13,005 nucleotides of DNA, taken from NCBI GenBank assembly GCA_020348765.1, contig CP070753.1, positions 2,956,844-2,969,848 on the forward strand, written 5' to 3'. A program made the translations under genes and the position numbers. Source of the DNA: Burkholderiales bacterium (GTDB lineage Bacteria; Pseudomonadota; Gammaproteobacteria; Burkholderiales; Burkholderiaceae_E). The notes beneath the pieces were generated by a model, which saw only the letters and a program-made list of their open reading frames with translations, made no database searches and had not been told where the DNA came from. Every line of letters starts with the position of its first letter. The first letter of the stretch is position 1. Below are positions 1 to 7,892 of this stretch, in pieces.

Positions 1-194
1 CCCGGATCAGGATCTCCCGCCGGCTCTCGGGCGCTTCGACCCGGTCCGCCCGGGGCGCCCGGCAGTTCCGTGCCAGGAATCGCGACAGGGAGACAGGGAA
101 CAGGGCTCGCGGCGCCAGCGGCCGCGAACCACAGCGCCGGCCGCGACTCGCCACCGCTCGCGAATGAACTTCGGAGCCCCGGCGCCCGCCGGGC
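1..194. other. Non-coding stretch downstream of rppH
   Basis: I see no convincing gene here. Open frames that cross it on either strand have no recognisable protein and are by-products of high GC. It holds a short cluster of three ACAGGG hexamers (85-90, 93-98, 100-105) and a GC-rich hairpin just after the rppH stop, listed separately. It could be the tail of a minus-strand transcript or the edge of a gene lying outside the window. Confidence 0.4.
178..193 (-). terminator. Possible hairpin terminator of rppH
   Basis: A perfect inverted repeat (CCCGGC, 4-nt loop, GCCGGG) begins two bases beyond the rppH stop codon at 195-197. Its position suits a transcript end. No run of T follows on the minus strand, so it does not meet the usual rule for an intrinsic terminator; it may only be a 3'-end stabiliser or chance in GC-rich DNA. 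Confidence 0.25.
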
Positions 195-830
195 CTAGTC
201 GGCAGCGTCCAGCGCGCTTGCTCCGCCGATTGCACTGGTCGCATCGTGCACGGCATCGACGGCCGGCTCTTCGGCCGCGACCGGTGCGTGACGCGGCCCG
301 CCCGGCCTGGCGTTGCGCGATCCGCGCGCACCGCGCGGAAACCGACGGCCGTCGCGACGCTCGAACAGCAGCCGCGACAGCTCCTTCAGAGCCTGCTCGT
401 ACACGTCGCGCTTGAACTCGATCACCGACTCCAGCGGAATCCAGTAGCGATTCCAGCGCCAGGCGTCGAACTCGGGCTTCTCCGAGGCGCGCAGGCACAC
501 GTCGGTGTCCTTGCCCACCAGCCGCAACAGGAACCAGATCTGCTTCTGCCCGCGGTAGTGCCCGCGCCACTCGCGGCGCACCCAATGCTCCGGAACGTCG
601 TAACGCAACCAGTCCCGGGTTCGTCCGATGATCCGGACGTGCTCGGGCTTCAGGCCCACTTCCTCGTGCAACTCGCGGTACATCGCCTGCACGGGCGACT
701 CGCCGCGCTTGATGCCGCCCTGGGGAAACTGCCAGGAATGCTCTCGAACCCGCTTACCCCAGAAGACATCGTTCTTTCGGTTGACGAGGATGATGCCAAC
801 GTTCGGGCGATAGCCGTCCTTGTCCAGCAT
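195..830 (-). CDS. rppH: RNA pyrophosphohydrolase (Nudix hydrolase)
   Basis: The protein has 211 residues and should remove pyrophosphate from the 5' triphosphate end of mRNAs, which opens them to RNase E decay in the cytoplasm. It starts [17 protein letters not shown], the usual opening of the family. It has a complete Nudix box at residues 38-60 (G38, E44, R52-E53-L54, E56-E57, G59), with the acidic residues that bind metal. The fold ends near residue 155; residues about 158-211 form an Arg/Ala/Pro-rich, probably disordered tail, as in many betaproteobacterial RppH. The frame is open upstream to 1025, but ATG at 828-830 is chosen because homologs begin there, a purine-rich AGGGTGG site sits just upstream, and a good promoter lies only 35-63 bp upstream, so a longer start would precede the transcript. 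Stop is TAG. It is divergent from proS. Confidence 0.95.
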   Translation of the reverse strand: MLDKDGYRPNVGIILVNRKNDVFWGKRVREHSWQFPQGGIKRGESPVQAMYRELHEEVGLKPEHVRIIGRTRDWLRYDVPEHWVRREWRGHYRGQKQIWFLLRLVGKDTDVCLRASEKPEFDAWRWNRYWIPLESVIEFKRDVYEQALKELSRLLFERRDGRRFPRGARGSRNARPGGPRHAPVAAEEPAVDAVHDATSAIGGASALDAAD

Positions 831-864
831 CTGCCCACCCTGCAATACTTTAGAATCCGTTTCG

Positions 865-893
865 ATTATAGCGACGCGGGGCCCAGGCGACAG
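865..893 (-). promoter_or_regulatory. Sigma-70-type promoter for rppH
   Basis: On the minus strand a perfect TATAAT lies at 870-865. A weak -35 (CTGTCG, 3 of 6 matches to TTGACA) lies at 893-888, and the spacer is exactly 17 bp. Transcription would start near position 858, leaving a leader of roughly 28 nt before the rppH ATG. The bases 841-872 are a local AT-rich island in otherwise very GC-rich DNA. The plus strand of the same island has TAGAAT at 851-856, which might serve proS, but I see no matching -35 for it. Confidence 0.6.
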
Positions 894-937
894 GAATTCG
901 CGCGCGCGACGACCTGGTTTGCGCCGCGCGTGCGGAC

Positions 938-1014
938 GCCGAGCACCCGCCGAGCACCCGCCGAGCAACTGCCTAGCACCCGCCGAGCAACTGCCCAGCA
1001 CCCGCCGAGCATCG
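938..1014. repeat. Seven 11-bp tandem repeats abutting the proS start
   Basis: Seven contiguous 11-bp units with consensus GCCGAGCACCC occupy 938-948, 949-959, 960-970, 971-981, 982-992, 993-1003 and 1004-1014. The first two are identical. Units 3+4 and 5+6 form a 22-bp higher-order duplication with one mismatch. The last unit ends in ATCG and touches the proS ATG at 1015. The array fills the place where a Shine-Dalgarno sequence would be expected and contains no AGGAG-like core. Its 11-bp period is close to one helical turn and is not a multiple of three. There are no spacers, so this is not CRISPR. Confidence 0.93.
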
Positions 1015-2757
1015 ATGAGAGCCACGCGTTTTCACATCGCCACCCTGAAGGAAGCGCCGGCCGACGCCGAGGTGGTCAGCCATCGGCTGATGACCCGTGC
1101 CGGGATGATCCGCAGGCTCGCCGGCGGGATCTACTCGTACATGCCGATGGGCCTGCGGGTCATCCGGCGCATCGAGGCGATCATTCGCGAAGAGATGAAC
1201 CGGGCCGGCGCAATCGAGCTGCTGATGCCTGTGATCCAGCCGGCCGAACTGTGGATGGAATCGGGTCGCTGGGACCGTTACGGCCCGGAGCTGCTGCGCG
1301 TTCGCGATCGGCACGAACGCGACTTCATCGTGCAGCCGACCTCCGAGGAGGTGATCACCGACATCGCGCGCAACGAGATCCGCAGCTACCGCCAGATGCC
1401 GGTCAACTTCTATCACATCCAGACCAAGTTTCGCGACGAGCGCCGGCCGCGCTTCGGCGTGATGCGCGGGCGCGAATTCACGATGAAGGACGCGTACTCC
1501 TTCGATCGTGACCCGCAAGCCGCACTCGAGAGCTACCAGGCGATGTACGACGCGTACGTTCGCATCTTCAAGCGCATGGGGCTCGAATTCCGCGCCGTGG
1601 CCGCGGACACCGGTCCGATCGGCGGCTCGGCCAGCCACGAGTTCCAGGTGATCGCCGACACCGGCGAGGACCGGATCGCGTTCTGTCCCGACTCGGACTA
1701 TGCGGCCAATGTCGAGCTGGCCGAGGCGCTGCCGCTGCTCGCCGAGCGGGCCGAACCCGGCGAGCCGCTGGTGAACACGCCGACCCCGGGTTGCGCCCGC
1801 TGCGAGGACGTTGCCGAGCTGCTCGGCATTCCGCTGGCGCGCACCGTGAAGTCGGTCGTGCTCGCGGTCGACCGCGAGGACGACATGGGCGCGCCGAAGG
1901 GCGTCGAGGTCTGGCTCGCGATGGTGCGCGGCGATCACGAGCTGAACGAGGTCAAGGCGCACAAGGTGCCCGGGCTGGAGGAATTCCGGCTCGCGACCGA
2001 GGCCGAGATCGTCGAGCACTTCGGCTGCCCGCCGGGCTACCTGGGGCCGATCGGCACGCGGCGCCCGGTTCGGGTCGTCGTCGACCGGACCGTGGCCAAC
2101 ATGAGCGACTTCGTGGTCGGTGCCAACCAGGTCGATCACCACTTCACCGGGGTCAACTGGTTGCGCGACCTGCCGCTGGGCCAGGTCGCCGATCTGCGCA
2201 ACGTGCTCGCCGGCGACCCGTCGCCGGACGGCAAGGGTCGACTCGAGATCTGCCGCGGCATCGAGGTCGGGCACGTGTTCTATCTGGGCACCAAGTACTC
2301 GGCCGCGATGGATGCCACCTATCTGGACGAGCAGGGCAAGCCGCGCGCGATGGAGATGGGCTGCTATGGCATCGGCGTCACGCGCCTGGTCGCGGCCGCG
2401 ATCGAGCAGAACCACGACCCGCGCGGCATCATCTGGCCGCGGCCGATCGCCCCGTTCGAGGTCGTGATCTGCCCGGTCGGCTACGACCGTTCGGACGCAG
2501 TGCGCAGTGCGGCCGAAGCGCTGCACGAGGCGCTCGTCGCAGCCGGCGTGGACGCGATCCTCGACGATCGCGGCGAGCGACCCGGGGTGATGTTCGCCGA
2601 CTGGGAGCTGGTCGGGGTGCCGGTGCGGGTGACGATCGGCGAGCGTGGGCTGAAGGACGGCAAGCTCGAGCTGCAGACGCGCCGTCAGGGCGATGTTAGT
2701 CTGGTGTCGGTCGCTCAGGCCCCCGAGGCCGTGCGACGGATGCTGGACCCATGCTGA
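1015..2757 (+). CDS. proS: Prolyl-tRNA synthetase, bacterial type with editing domain
   Basis: This 580-residue cytoplasmic class II aminoacyl-tRNA synthetase charges tRNA-Pro. Visible parts, in order: the N-terminal catalytic region with TSEEV at 109-113; motif 2 around 139-162 (FRDE...[13 protein letters not shown]); the inserted YbaK-like editing domain at about 224-408 ([13 protein letters not shown] near 259-271, [17 protein letters not shown] at 304-320), which clears mischarged Ala-tRNA-Pro; motif 3 at about 446-460 ([14 protein letters not shown]); and an anticodon-binding domain from about 475 to the end. The length matches the usual 570-580. The start [19 protein letters not shown] aligns with the family start. 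The frame is open about 65 codons further upstream, but that stretch crosses the repeat array and the rppH 5' end and does not look like protein. No clear ribosome-binding site precedes the ATG. Stop is TGA, overlapping the next gene. Confidence 0.97.
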   Translation: MRATRFHIATLKEAPADAEVVSHRLMTRAGMIRRLAGGIYSYMPMGLRVIRRIEAIIREEMNRAGAIELLMPVIQPAELWMESGRWDRYGPELLRVRDRHERDFIVQPTSEEVITDIARNEIRSYRQMPVNFYHIQTKFRDERRPRFGVMRGREFTMKDAYSFDRDPQAALESYQAMYDAYVRIFKRMGLEFRAVAADTGPIGGSASHEFQVIADTGEDRIAFCPDSDYAANVELAEALPLLAERAEPGEPLVNTPTPGCARCEDVAELLGIPLARTVKSVVLAVDREDDMGAPKGVEVWLAMVRGDHELNEVKAHKVPGLEEFRLATEAEIVEHFGCPPGYLGPIGTRRPVRVVVDRTVANMSDFVVGANQVDHHFTGVNWLRDLPLGQVADLRNVLAGDPSPDGKGRLEICRGIEVGHVFYLGTKYSAAMDATYLDEQGKPRAMEMGCYGIGVTRLVAAAIEQNHDPRGIIWPRPIAPFEVVICPVGYDRSDAVRSAAEALHEALVAAGVDAILDDRGERPGVMFADWELVGVPVRVTIGERGLKDGKLELQTRRQGDVSLVSVAQAPEAVRRMLDPC

Positions 2758-3413
2758 AATCGATCGCCCGTTCGAACGCCCCCGACCCGGTCCGCGCCTT
2801 CGGCGCGGCGCTGGGGTTCGCGCTGCTGGTGCTCGCCGGGCCGGTTGCGGCCGGCCAGCAGCGCTACGAGCCCCTGTCCAACCAGGTGCGCACGGTGCTG
2901 GCCACGGCGGTGGCCGAAGATCGCGCGCCGCCCGAGCCGCACTTCGTGTCGATCGAGCATCGCACCCGCTGGCTGCTCGAGATGGCCGAGCGCCTGCCCG
3001 AGCGTCACAAGCCGGGCATGCGCGAGCGGGTCGACTTCCTGAAGACCGTCCGCTACGAGGCGCAGCGCGCCGGGCTCGAGCCCGAGCTGGTGCTCGGGAT
3101 CATCGAGGTCGAGAGCGGGTTCCGTCGCTACGCGATCTCGAGCGCCGGTGCCCGCGGCTACATGCAGGTGATGCCGTTCTGGACCCGCCTGATCGGCGAC
3201 GGCGACCCCGCGACGCTGTTCGACATGCGCACCAACATCCGTTTCGGCTGCGTGATCCTGCGCCACTACCTGGACATGGAGCGCGGCGACCTGTTCCGGG
3301 CCCTGGGCCGCTACAACGGCAGCCTCGGCCGTGCCGCCTACCCGAACCTGGTGCTGCGGGCCTGGAAGAAGTGGCGCGCCGGCGCCAGCGAGATTCGTCG
3401 CTCGATGATCTGA
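2751..3413 (+). CDS. Secreted lytic transglycosylase (SLT/GH23 family)
   Basis: The protein has 220 residues and should cleave peptidoglycan glycan strands in the periplasm, releasing 1,6-anhydro-muropeptides. It opens with a signal peptide (hydrophobic stretch at about 17-33, cleavage probably near AA|GQQ at 34-35). The SLT domain covers about 103-205, with the catalytic glutamate in the ES pair at 121-122, the [10 protein letters not shown] motif at 133-142 and the RYNGS element at 187-191. No lipobox cysteine is seen, so it is likely soluble or loosely attached. The start ATG overlaps the end of proS in the arrangement ATGCTGA, so the two genes are probably translationally coupled and share a transcript. 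The domain identity is firm; the exact paralog and physiological role are not decidable from sequence. Confidence 0.92.
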   Translation: MLKSIARSNAPDPVRAFGAALGFALLVLAGPVAAGQQRYEPLSNQVRTVLATAVAEDRAPPEPHFVSIEHRTRWLLEMAERLPERHKPGMRERVDFLKTVRYEAQRAGLEPELVLGIIEVESGFRRYAISSAGARGYMQVMPFWTRLIGDGDPATLFDMRTNIRFGCVILRHYLDMERGDLFRALGRYNGSLGRAAYPNLVLRAWKKWRAGASEIRRSMI

Positions 3414-3474
3414 GCCGGCGCCTGCCCGGTGCCGCGTGGCCGCCCGCGCGATTCGTCGGTCGATGACTCGGGCC
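3392..3474. repeat. Imperfect 25-bp direct repeat at the end of the transglycosylase gene
   Basis: Bases 3392-3416, covering the last codons and stop of the transglycosylase gene, recur at 3450-3474 with 20 of 25 positions identical (both begin GATTCGTCG and continue TCGATGA). The second copy is non-coding. It looks like a decayed local duplication of the 3' end of the gene; chance similarity in GC-rich sequence is possible. Confidence 0.4.
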
Positions 3475-3483
3475 GTGGCCCGG

Positions 3484-3506
3484 CCGGCGCCGTGCCCTGG
3501 CGCCGG
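3484..3506 (+). terminator. Possible hairpin terminator after the transglycosylase gene
   Basis: A perfect 8-bp inverted repeat (CCGGCGCC at 3484-3491, 7-nt loop, GGCGCCGG at 3499-3506) lies about 70 bp after the transglycosylase stop and just upstream of the putative promoter of the next gene. No T-run follows, so Rho-independent termination is uncertain. Confidence 0.3.
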
Positions 3507-3535
3507 GCTCCGGGTGCCGACTGCGTGCTTTCGAG

Positions 3536-3564
3536 TTGCCATCGGGCGCGCCGGTTGCTAAAAC
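3536..3564 (+). promoter_or_regulatory. Putative promoter of the acyl-CoA ligase gene
   Basis: TTGCCA at 3536-3541 matches the -35 consensus at 5 of 6 positions. After a 17-bp spacer comes TAAAAC at 3559-3564 (4 of 6), preceded by TG at 3556-3557 as in an extended -10. The site lies in the only AT-richer patch between the two genes. Transcription would begin near 3571, giving a leader of roughly 78 nt before the ligase ATG at 3649. No operator-like repeat is evident. Confidence 0.5.
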
Positions 3565-3648
3565 CTGTTCCGTCCGGACCCTTCCCGACCAACGGTGGCG
3601 GCTGCGGCCGACGGTGCCGGTTGCCGCCCAGCCCTTTGGGAGATGTCG

Positions 3649-5175
3649 ATGAACCTCGCCGAGCGCCTCGAACACTGGGCCGGGCAAAGGCCCGAGCATG
3701 CCGCGATCCTCTTCGAGGGACGGACGATCACGTACCGGGAGCTCGATGCCGCGGCCAACCGGCTGGCCCGTGCGCTCGATGTGCGCGGCATCGCGCCGGG
3801 CGACCGCGTGGCGCTGTACCTGCCGAACGTGCCCGAGTTCGCGATCGCCTATTACGCCGGGCAGAAGGTGGGCGCGGTGGTGGTCTCGATCAACGCGATC
3901 TTCCGTTCCGCCGAGGTCGAGTACCTGGTCAACGACTCCGGTGCGCGCGTGCTGTTCACGACGGCCGAGCTGGCCGCGAACGTGCCGCGCGACAGCTGCC
4001 CGGGGCTGGAGCATGTCGTGATCGTCGACGGCGAGGCCGGCGGCGAGGCCGGCGGCGAGGCCGAGACCCAGACCCAGACCCTCGGGCAGTGGAGCCGCGG
4101 CCAGCCGGACGATTTCGTGGCGCTCGACCGCGCGCCGGACGATCCGGCCGCGCTGCTGTATTCGTCCGGCACCACCGGCTTTCCGAAGGGGGTGACGCTG
4201 ACTCAGGCCAACATCTGGACCAACATCCAGACCGCGGCCGGGTGCTCGGGCTATCGGCCCGACGACCGGCTGGCCGCGTTCCTTCCCCTGTTCCATGTCT
4301 ACGGCCAGAACTACATCCTGAACGCGGCCGTGTTCGCCGGCGCCACCGTCGTGCTGTTCCGGCGCTTCGTGCCCGAGCAGGTTCTGGAGTCGATCGAGCG
4401 CGACCGCATCACGTTGTTCTTCGGCGTGCCGACGATCTTCATCGGCTTGCTCGGCACGGACCTGTCCAAATACGACCTGTCGTCGATCCGGTACGAGATG
4501 TCGGCGGCGGCGACCATGCCCGAGGAGATCTCGCGCCGCTGGACCGAGCGCTTCGGCCGGCGCGTGTACGAGGGCTACGGCCTGACCGAGTGCTCGCCGT
4601 TCGCCTGCTACAACGACCTCGAGGAACACCGTTTCGGTTCGGTCGGGCGCGCGGTCGAGGATTTCGAGCTGGCGATCTTCGACGAGAACGATCGTGAGGT
4701 GGCGCGCGGCGAGTGGGGCGAGATCGTGATCCGCGGCCCCGGAGTCATGAAGGGCTACTGGGGCAAGCCCGAAGACACCGAGCGTGCGCTGCGCGGCGGT
4801 TGGCTGCACTCGGGCGACATCGGGCGGATGGACGAGGACGGCTACGTGTACATCGTCGATCGCGTCAAGGACATGATCAACGTGTCCGGCTTCAAGGTCT
4901 GGCCGGCCGAGGTCGAGCAGTTCCTGTACCGGATGCCCGGCGTTCACGAGCTGGCCGTGTACGGCGTGCCCGATCCGGTCAAGGGCGAACAGGTGGCCGT
5001 GGCCGTGGTGCCGAGCCCCGGGACGACGCTGACCGCCGGGGACGTGATCGGGTTCTGCCGCGACCGGATCGCCGCCTACAAGGTGCCGGCGCGGGTCGAC
5101 ATCGTCGAACAGCTGCCCAAGAGCGCCACCGGCAAGATCCTGAAGCGCGTGCTCAGGGAACAGGCGGCGCCATAG
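3649..5175 (+). CDS. AMP-dependent acyl-CoA synthetase (long-chain fatty-acid-CoA-ligase-like)
   Basis: The protein has 508 residues and belongs to the ANL adenylate-forming family. It should activate a carboxylic acid with ATP to an acyl adenylate and transfer it to coenzyme A. Motifs: the phosphate loop YSSGTTGFPKG at 171-181, YGLTE at 310-314, GWLHSGD at 384-390, the hinge region DRVKDMINVSGFKV at 404-417, and the C-terminal catalytic lysine of PKSATGK at 496. The substrate cannot be read from the sequence; annotation as long-chain is only by general resemblance. ATG at 3649 is preferred because GGGAG at 3638-3642 is 6 nt upstream; the in-frame ATG at 3643 directly touches that site and a GTG at 3595 lacks support. 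Residues 128-144 are an unusual repeat-derived Gly/Glu/Ala then Thr/Gln stretch. Stop is TAG, at the normal end of the family. Confidence 0.9.
   Translation: MNLAERLEHWAGQRPEHAAILFEGRTITYRELDAAANRLARALDVRGIAPGDRVALYLPNVPEFAIAYYAGQKVGAVVVSINAIFRSAEVEYLVNDSGARVLFTTAELAANVPRDSCPGLEHVVIVDGEAGGEAGGEAETQTQTLGQWSRGQPDDFVALDRAPDDPAALLYSSGTTGFPKGVTLTQANIWTNIQTAAGCSGYRPDDRLAAFLPLFHVYGQNYILNAAVFAGATVVLFRRFVPEQVLESIERDRITLFFGVPTIFIGLLGTDLSKYDLSSIRYEMSAAATMPEEISRRWTERFGRRVYEGYGLTECSPFACYNDLEEHRFGSVGRAVEDFELAIFDENDREVARGEWGEIVIRGPGVMKGYWGKPEDTERALRGGWLHSGDIGRMDEDGYVYIVDRVKDMINVSGFKVWPAEVEQFLYRMPGVHELAVYGVPDPVKGEQVAVAVVPSPGTTLTAGDVIGFCRDRIAAYKVPARVDIVEQLPKSATGKILKRVLREQAAP
4030..4080 (+). repeat. In-frame tandem repeats inside the ligase gene
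   Basis: The unit GGCGAGGCCGGC occurs at 4030-4041 and 4042-4053 and as a 9-bp partial copy at 4054-4062. It is followed directly by three hexamers (GAGACC, CAGACC, CAGACC) at 4063-4080. The units are multiples of three and copies are exact or nearly so, which suggests recent slippage. They encode a flexible acidic/polar loop between beta-strand-like VVIVD (123-127) and the phosphate loop region. Confidence 0.9.
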
Positions 5176-5221
5176 CCGCACCGCGGGCGGCGCGCGCCAT
5201 TTGCGGCAACGGAGCAAGAAC

Positions 5222-6388
5222 ATGGACCAGGAAGCCGCCGGGCTCGAGCAGCTGCGCCGGATGCGTGTCGACCATGTCGGCAGCCTGCTGCGCCCCGAGG
5301 CGCTGAAGGAGGCGTTCAGGGCCTGTGGTCGCGGCGAGCTTGCGCGCGAGGCGCTGGCCGAGGCGCAGGACGCGGCCATCGCCGAGGTCATCGCGCGCCA
5401 GGAAGCGATCGGCTTGCCGGTGGTCAGCGACGGCGAGTACCGGCGCCTGAACTGGCAGGTCAGCTTCTCGGAGGTCGAGGGCTGGGACCTGTGGACCGGT
5501 TCCTGGAAGGGGTTCCTCGCGCACCCGGACCTGCTGCTGCCCGGCGAGCGACCGAACGCGCGCGGCGAGGACGCTGTGGTCAGCTTCCGTACGCCGGCGA
5601 CCTCGCGCCTGGCGCTGAAGCACAACTTCCCGCTCGACGAGTACCGCTATGCGGCCTCGCTGGCGCGGCGGCCGGTCAAGGCGATGCTGATGGGGCCGGA
5701 CCGGGTGGCGCAGATGTGCGACATCGATCGCTCGCGCCCGGCGTACGCCGACAGCGACGCGTTCCTGGCCGACGTGGTCGCGATCCAGCGCCGCATGGTC
5801 GGCGAGCTGACCGAGGCTGGTTGCCGGTACGTGCAGCTCGATGAGCCGAGCTACACCGGCTACGTCGATCCCCAGACGCTGGCGCGCCTGGCGGCCCGCG
5901 GGGAAGACCCGCTGGCCAATCTGGAGCGCGCGGTCGCCGCGGACAATGCCGTGATCGAGGGGCTCGGCGCGCGCGCCGTGACCGCGCTGCACGTGTGCCG
6001 CGGCAACCGGGCCAGCATGTGGCATCGCGAGGGCAGCTATGACGCGATCGCCGAACGCCTGTTCGGCGGCCTGCGCTTCGACCGGCTGCTGCTCGAGTAC
6101 GACAGCGAGCGTGCCGGCGGATTCGAGCCGTAGCGGTTCGAGCCGCGCGGTGCGCAGGGCCCTGACGTGGTGCTGGGGTTGATCACCACCAAGACCGGCG
6201 CCCTGGAGACGGTCGACGCACTGCGCGCGCGCATCGACGAGGCAGCCCGCTACGTGCCGATCGATCAGCTCGCGCTCGGCCCGCAGTGCGGCTTTGCCTC
6301 CGGCATTGGCGGCAACTTCCTGTCCGAGCAGCAACAGTGGGCCAAGCTGGAGTTGATGCTCGAGACCGGGCGCCGGGTCTGGGGTTGA
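5222..6388 (+). pseudogene. MetE C-terminal-domain-like (cobalamin-independent methionine synthase II family) protein, interrupted by in-frame TAG
   Basis: Read through its internal stop, this is a 388-codon single-domain relative of the C-terminal half of MetE, a zinc-dependent TIM-barrel alkyl/methyltransferase that makes a thioether from a thiol. The zinc ligands expected for the family are visible: H257 and C259 in HVC, E292 in LEYD, and C356 in GPQCGF. DGEYRR (70-75) and LDEP (206-209) are also family-like. A TAG at 6131-6133 (codon 304) stops translation after FEP. The frame then resumes without shift as RFEPRGAQG and runs to TGA at 6386-6388. The 303-residue product would lack C356 and the barrel's end, so it should be inactive. 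The start at ATG 5222 has GGAG at 5211-5214, 7 nt upstream. It lies 46 bp after the ligase gene, probably in one transcript. Members of this family without the N-terminal half can be methionine synthases or other thiol alkyltransferases, so the substrate is unknown. Confidence 0.85.
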
Positions 6389-6584
6389 CCCTAGGCACAC
6401 GCACCCTCGTGCCGGGCCGGCCGCGCGCATAGAATGACGACGTGGTCGCGTTCGGGGCGAGCGTCACCGGCGATCGCACGCGGGCCGCGTCGGCTCGGGC
6501 GACCCGCCGTGACCGCCACCGCGACCGAGCAGCGAGCGGCATCACCGAGGCCGCCCGAACGGTCTGTACACCAAGGAGGAAACG
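6389..6584 (+). promoter_or_regulatory. Spacer and putative promoter upstream of the livK-type gene
   Basis: This 196-bp spacer separates the MetE-like gene from the ABC importer genes. A TAGAAT (5 of 6 to the -10 consensus) lies at 6430-6435; I see no good -35 at 16-18 bp upstream of it. A weak hairpin (GGCAC at 6394-6398 with GTGCC at 6409-6413) could mark the end of the preceding transcript. A strong ribosome-binding site AAGGAGG at 6573-6579 lies 5 nt before the livK ATG. No riboswitch-like structure was recognised. Confidence 0.35.
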
Positions 6585-7826
6585 ATGAGCAAGCTGAGCA
6601 GGCGTGAGTTCAATCGGATCGGGGCGGCGTCTGCCGCGCTGGGCGCTGCGGCGGCGGTTGCGCCGGCGATCGTGCGTGCGCAGCCGAAGAAGCTCAAGGT
6701 CGGCGTGGTGCTGCCGCGCTCGGGCTTTCAGGCGCAGATCGGGCAGTCCTGCCAGCGTGGCGCGGACATCGCGCCCGAGGTGCTGCGCGAGATGTACGGC
6801 GTGGACATCGAGCTGATGAACGCCGACAGCGAAACCAAGGTCGACGTGGCACGCTCGCGCGCCGAGAAGCTGATCAACGAGGGCGCGCAGGTGATCGTCG
6901 GCCCGTTCGACTCGGGCGCCGCGATCGCGATCGCGCAGGTGGCCGAGCAGCGCAAGGTGCCGTTCGTGGTCAACATCGCTGCCGCGCCGCAGGTCACCGA
7001 GCAGGGCTACAAGTACGTGTTCCGCAACTTCCCGACCGCGCCGCAGCTGGTCACCAACGGGCTGGCGCTGTTCCGGGACCTGTTCCAGGCCACCAAGACC
7101 GCGCCGCGTACCGCGGTGTTCATGCATGTCAACGACACCTTCGGGCAGGCGATGGCCCGCGGCATCGGTGCCATCCTGCCGCGGCTGGACTTCCTGCCGT
7201 TCAAGGTGCTGGACACCATCCCGTACGATCCGGCCGCGCGCGACCTGTCGGTCGAGGTGGCCAAGGCCAAGGCGACCGGGGCCGATTTCGTGATGCTGGT
7301 GTGCCGGCTCAACGACTCGATTCTGCTGGTGCGCGAGATGGTCAAGCAGCGCTTCAATACGATGGGCATCGTCAGTCCCGGCTCGCCCGGCATGTACGAG
7401 GAGCAGTTCTACAAGACGCTGGGCAAGTACTCCGAGTACCCCATCTCCAACGTCCCCTGGTACAACCCGAAGGCCAGGCTGACGCAGGTCGTCGATGCGG
7501 CCTTCCGCAAGGCCTACCCGAATGACCAGCTCAAGTTCCACGCGCTCAACGTCGGCTTCACGTTCGAGGCCATGCTGATCGCCGCGGACGCGTTCCGGCG
7601 TGCCGGCAGCGCAGACGGTAGCGTGCTGGCCGACGCATTGCGGCAGACCCGGATCGACGAGCGCATGATCATCGGCGGGCCGATCCAGTTCGACGCCAAG
7701 GGGCAGAACACGCAGATCGCTTCGGCCGCGATCCAGAACCGCGATCGCAGCCCGACCGTGGTGCTGCCGGCTTCGGCTGCCGAGAAGGCGCCGGTGTTCC
7801 CGATGCCGCCCTGGAACGAGCGCTGA
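6585..7826 (+). CDS. Branched-chain-amino-acid-type ABC transporter substrate-binding protein
   Basis: The protein has 413 residues and is the periplasmic type I binding protein (Peripla_BP_6 / LivK-like) that delivers ligand to the permeases encoded next to it. The N-terminus carries a twin-arginine-type signal (SRREFNR at 5-11, hydrophobic Ala-rich stretch, cleavage probably after VRA at 32), so export by Tat is likely. The mature part starts KKLKVGVVLPRSG, followed by the family's GADIAPEVLRE and AEKLINEGAQVIVGPFDSG segments. The C-terminus VFPMPPWNER is of the kind seen in LivK-like proteins from Burkholderiales. The start is supported by AAGGAGG. Such proteins bind branched-chain amino acids, amides, urea or aromatic acids, so the ligand is open. 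Stop is TGA and the next gene begins 66 nt later. Confidence 0.9.
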   Translation: MSKLSRREFNRIGAASAALGAAAAVAPAIVRAQPKKLKVGVVLPRSGFQAQIGQSCQRGADIAPEVLREMYGVDIELMNADSETKVDVARSRAEKLINEGAQVIVGPFDSGAAIAIAQVAEQRKVPFVVNIAAAPQVTEQGYKYVFRNFPTAPQLVTNGLALFRDLFQATKTAPRTAVFMHVNDTFGQAMARGIGAILPRLDFLPFKVLDTIPYDPAARDLSVEVAKAKATGADFVMLVCRLNDSILLVREMVKQRFNTMGIVSPGSPGMYEEQFYKTLGKYSEYPISNVPWYNPKARLTQVVDAAFRKAYPNDQLKFHALNVGFTFEAMLIAADAFRRAGSADGSVLADALRQTRIDERMIIGGPIQFDAKGQNTQIASAAIQNRDRSPTVVLPASAAEKAPVFPMPPWNER

Positions 7827-7892
7827 GCCGGCCCGGGCGCCGAGCATGGCCGCGCGGGTTGCCGTGACCCGGATCGGCACGGGACGCTGACG

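Noticed and set aside
85..105. ACAGGG triplet repeat as a regulatory operator
   Set aside because: Spacing is irregular (8 then 7 bp), copies are very short, and there is no promoter or gene start beside it.
820..1014. N-terminal extension of ProS from an upstream TTG
   Set aside because: The extra codons cover the rppH 5' end and the repeat array and do not resemble ProS; family alignment begins at ATG 1015.
938..1014. CRISPR array
   Set aside because: The units are contiguous 11-mers without spacers and no cas gene is present.
5176..5221. Riboswitch (cobalamin or SAM) before the MetE-like gene
   Set aside because: The gap is only 46 bp and shows no matching conserved structure.
3100..5625. 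Very long open frame on the minus strand opposite the ligase gene
   Set aside because: It lies antisense to well-supported genes, has low-complexity Arg/Ala/His-rich translation with no recognisable domain, and is typical of third-position GC bias.
6131..6133. Pyrrolysine insertion at the TAG in a methyltransferase-like gene
   Set aside because: Pyrrolysine is known from amine methyltransferases of a different family, no pyl genes are in the window, and homologs have an ordinary residue here.
5222..6388. Frameshift as the cause of the broken MetE-like gene
   Set aside because: Both parts are in the same frame; only the TAG codon interrupts it. The same holds for livG at 9794-10522.
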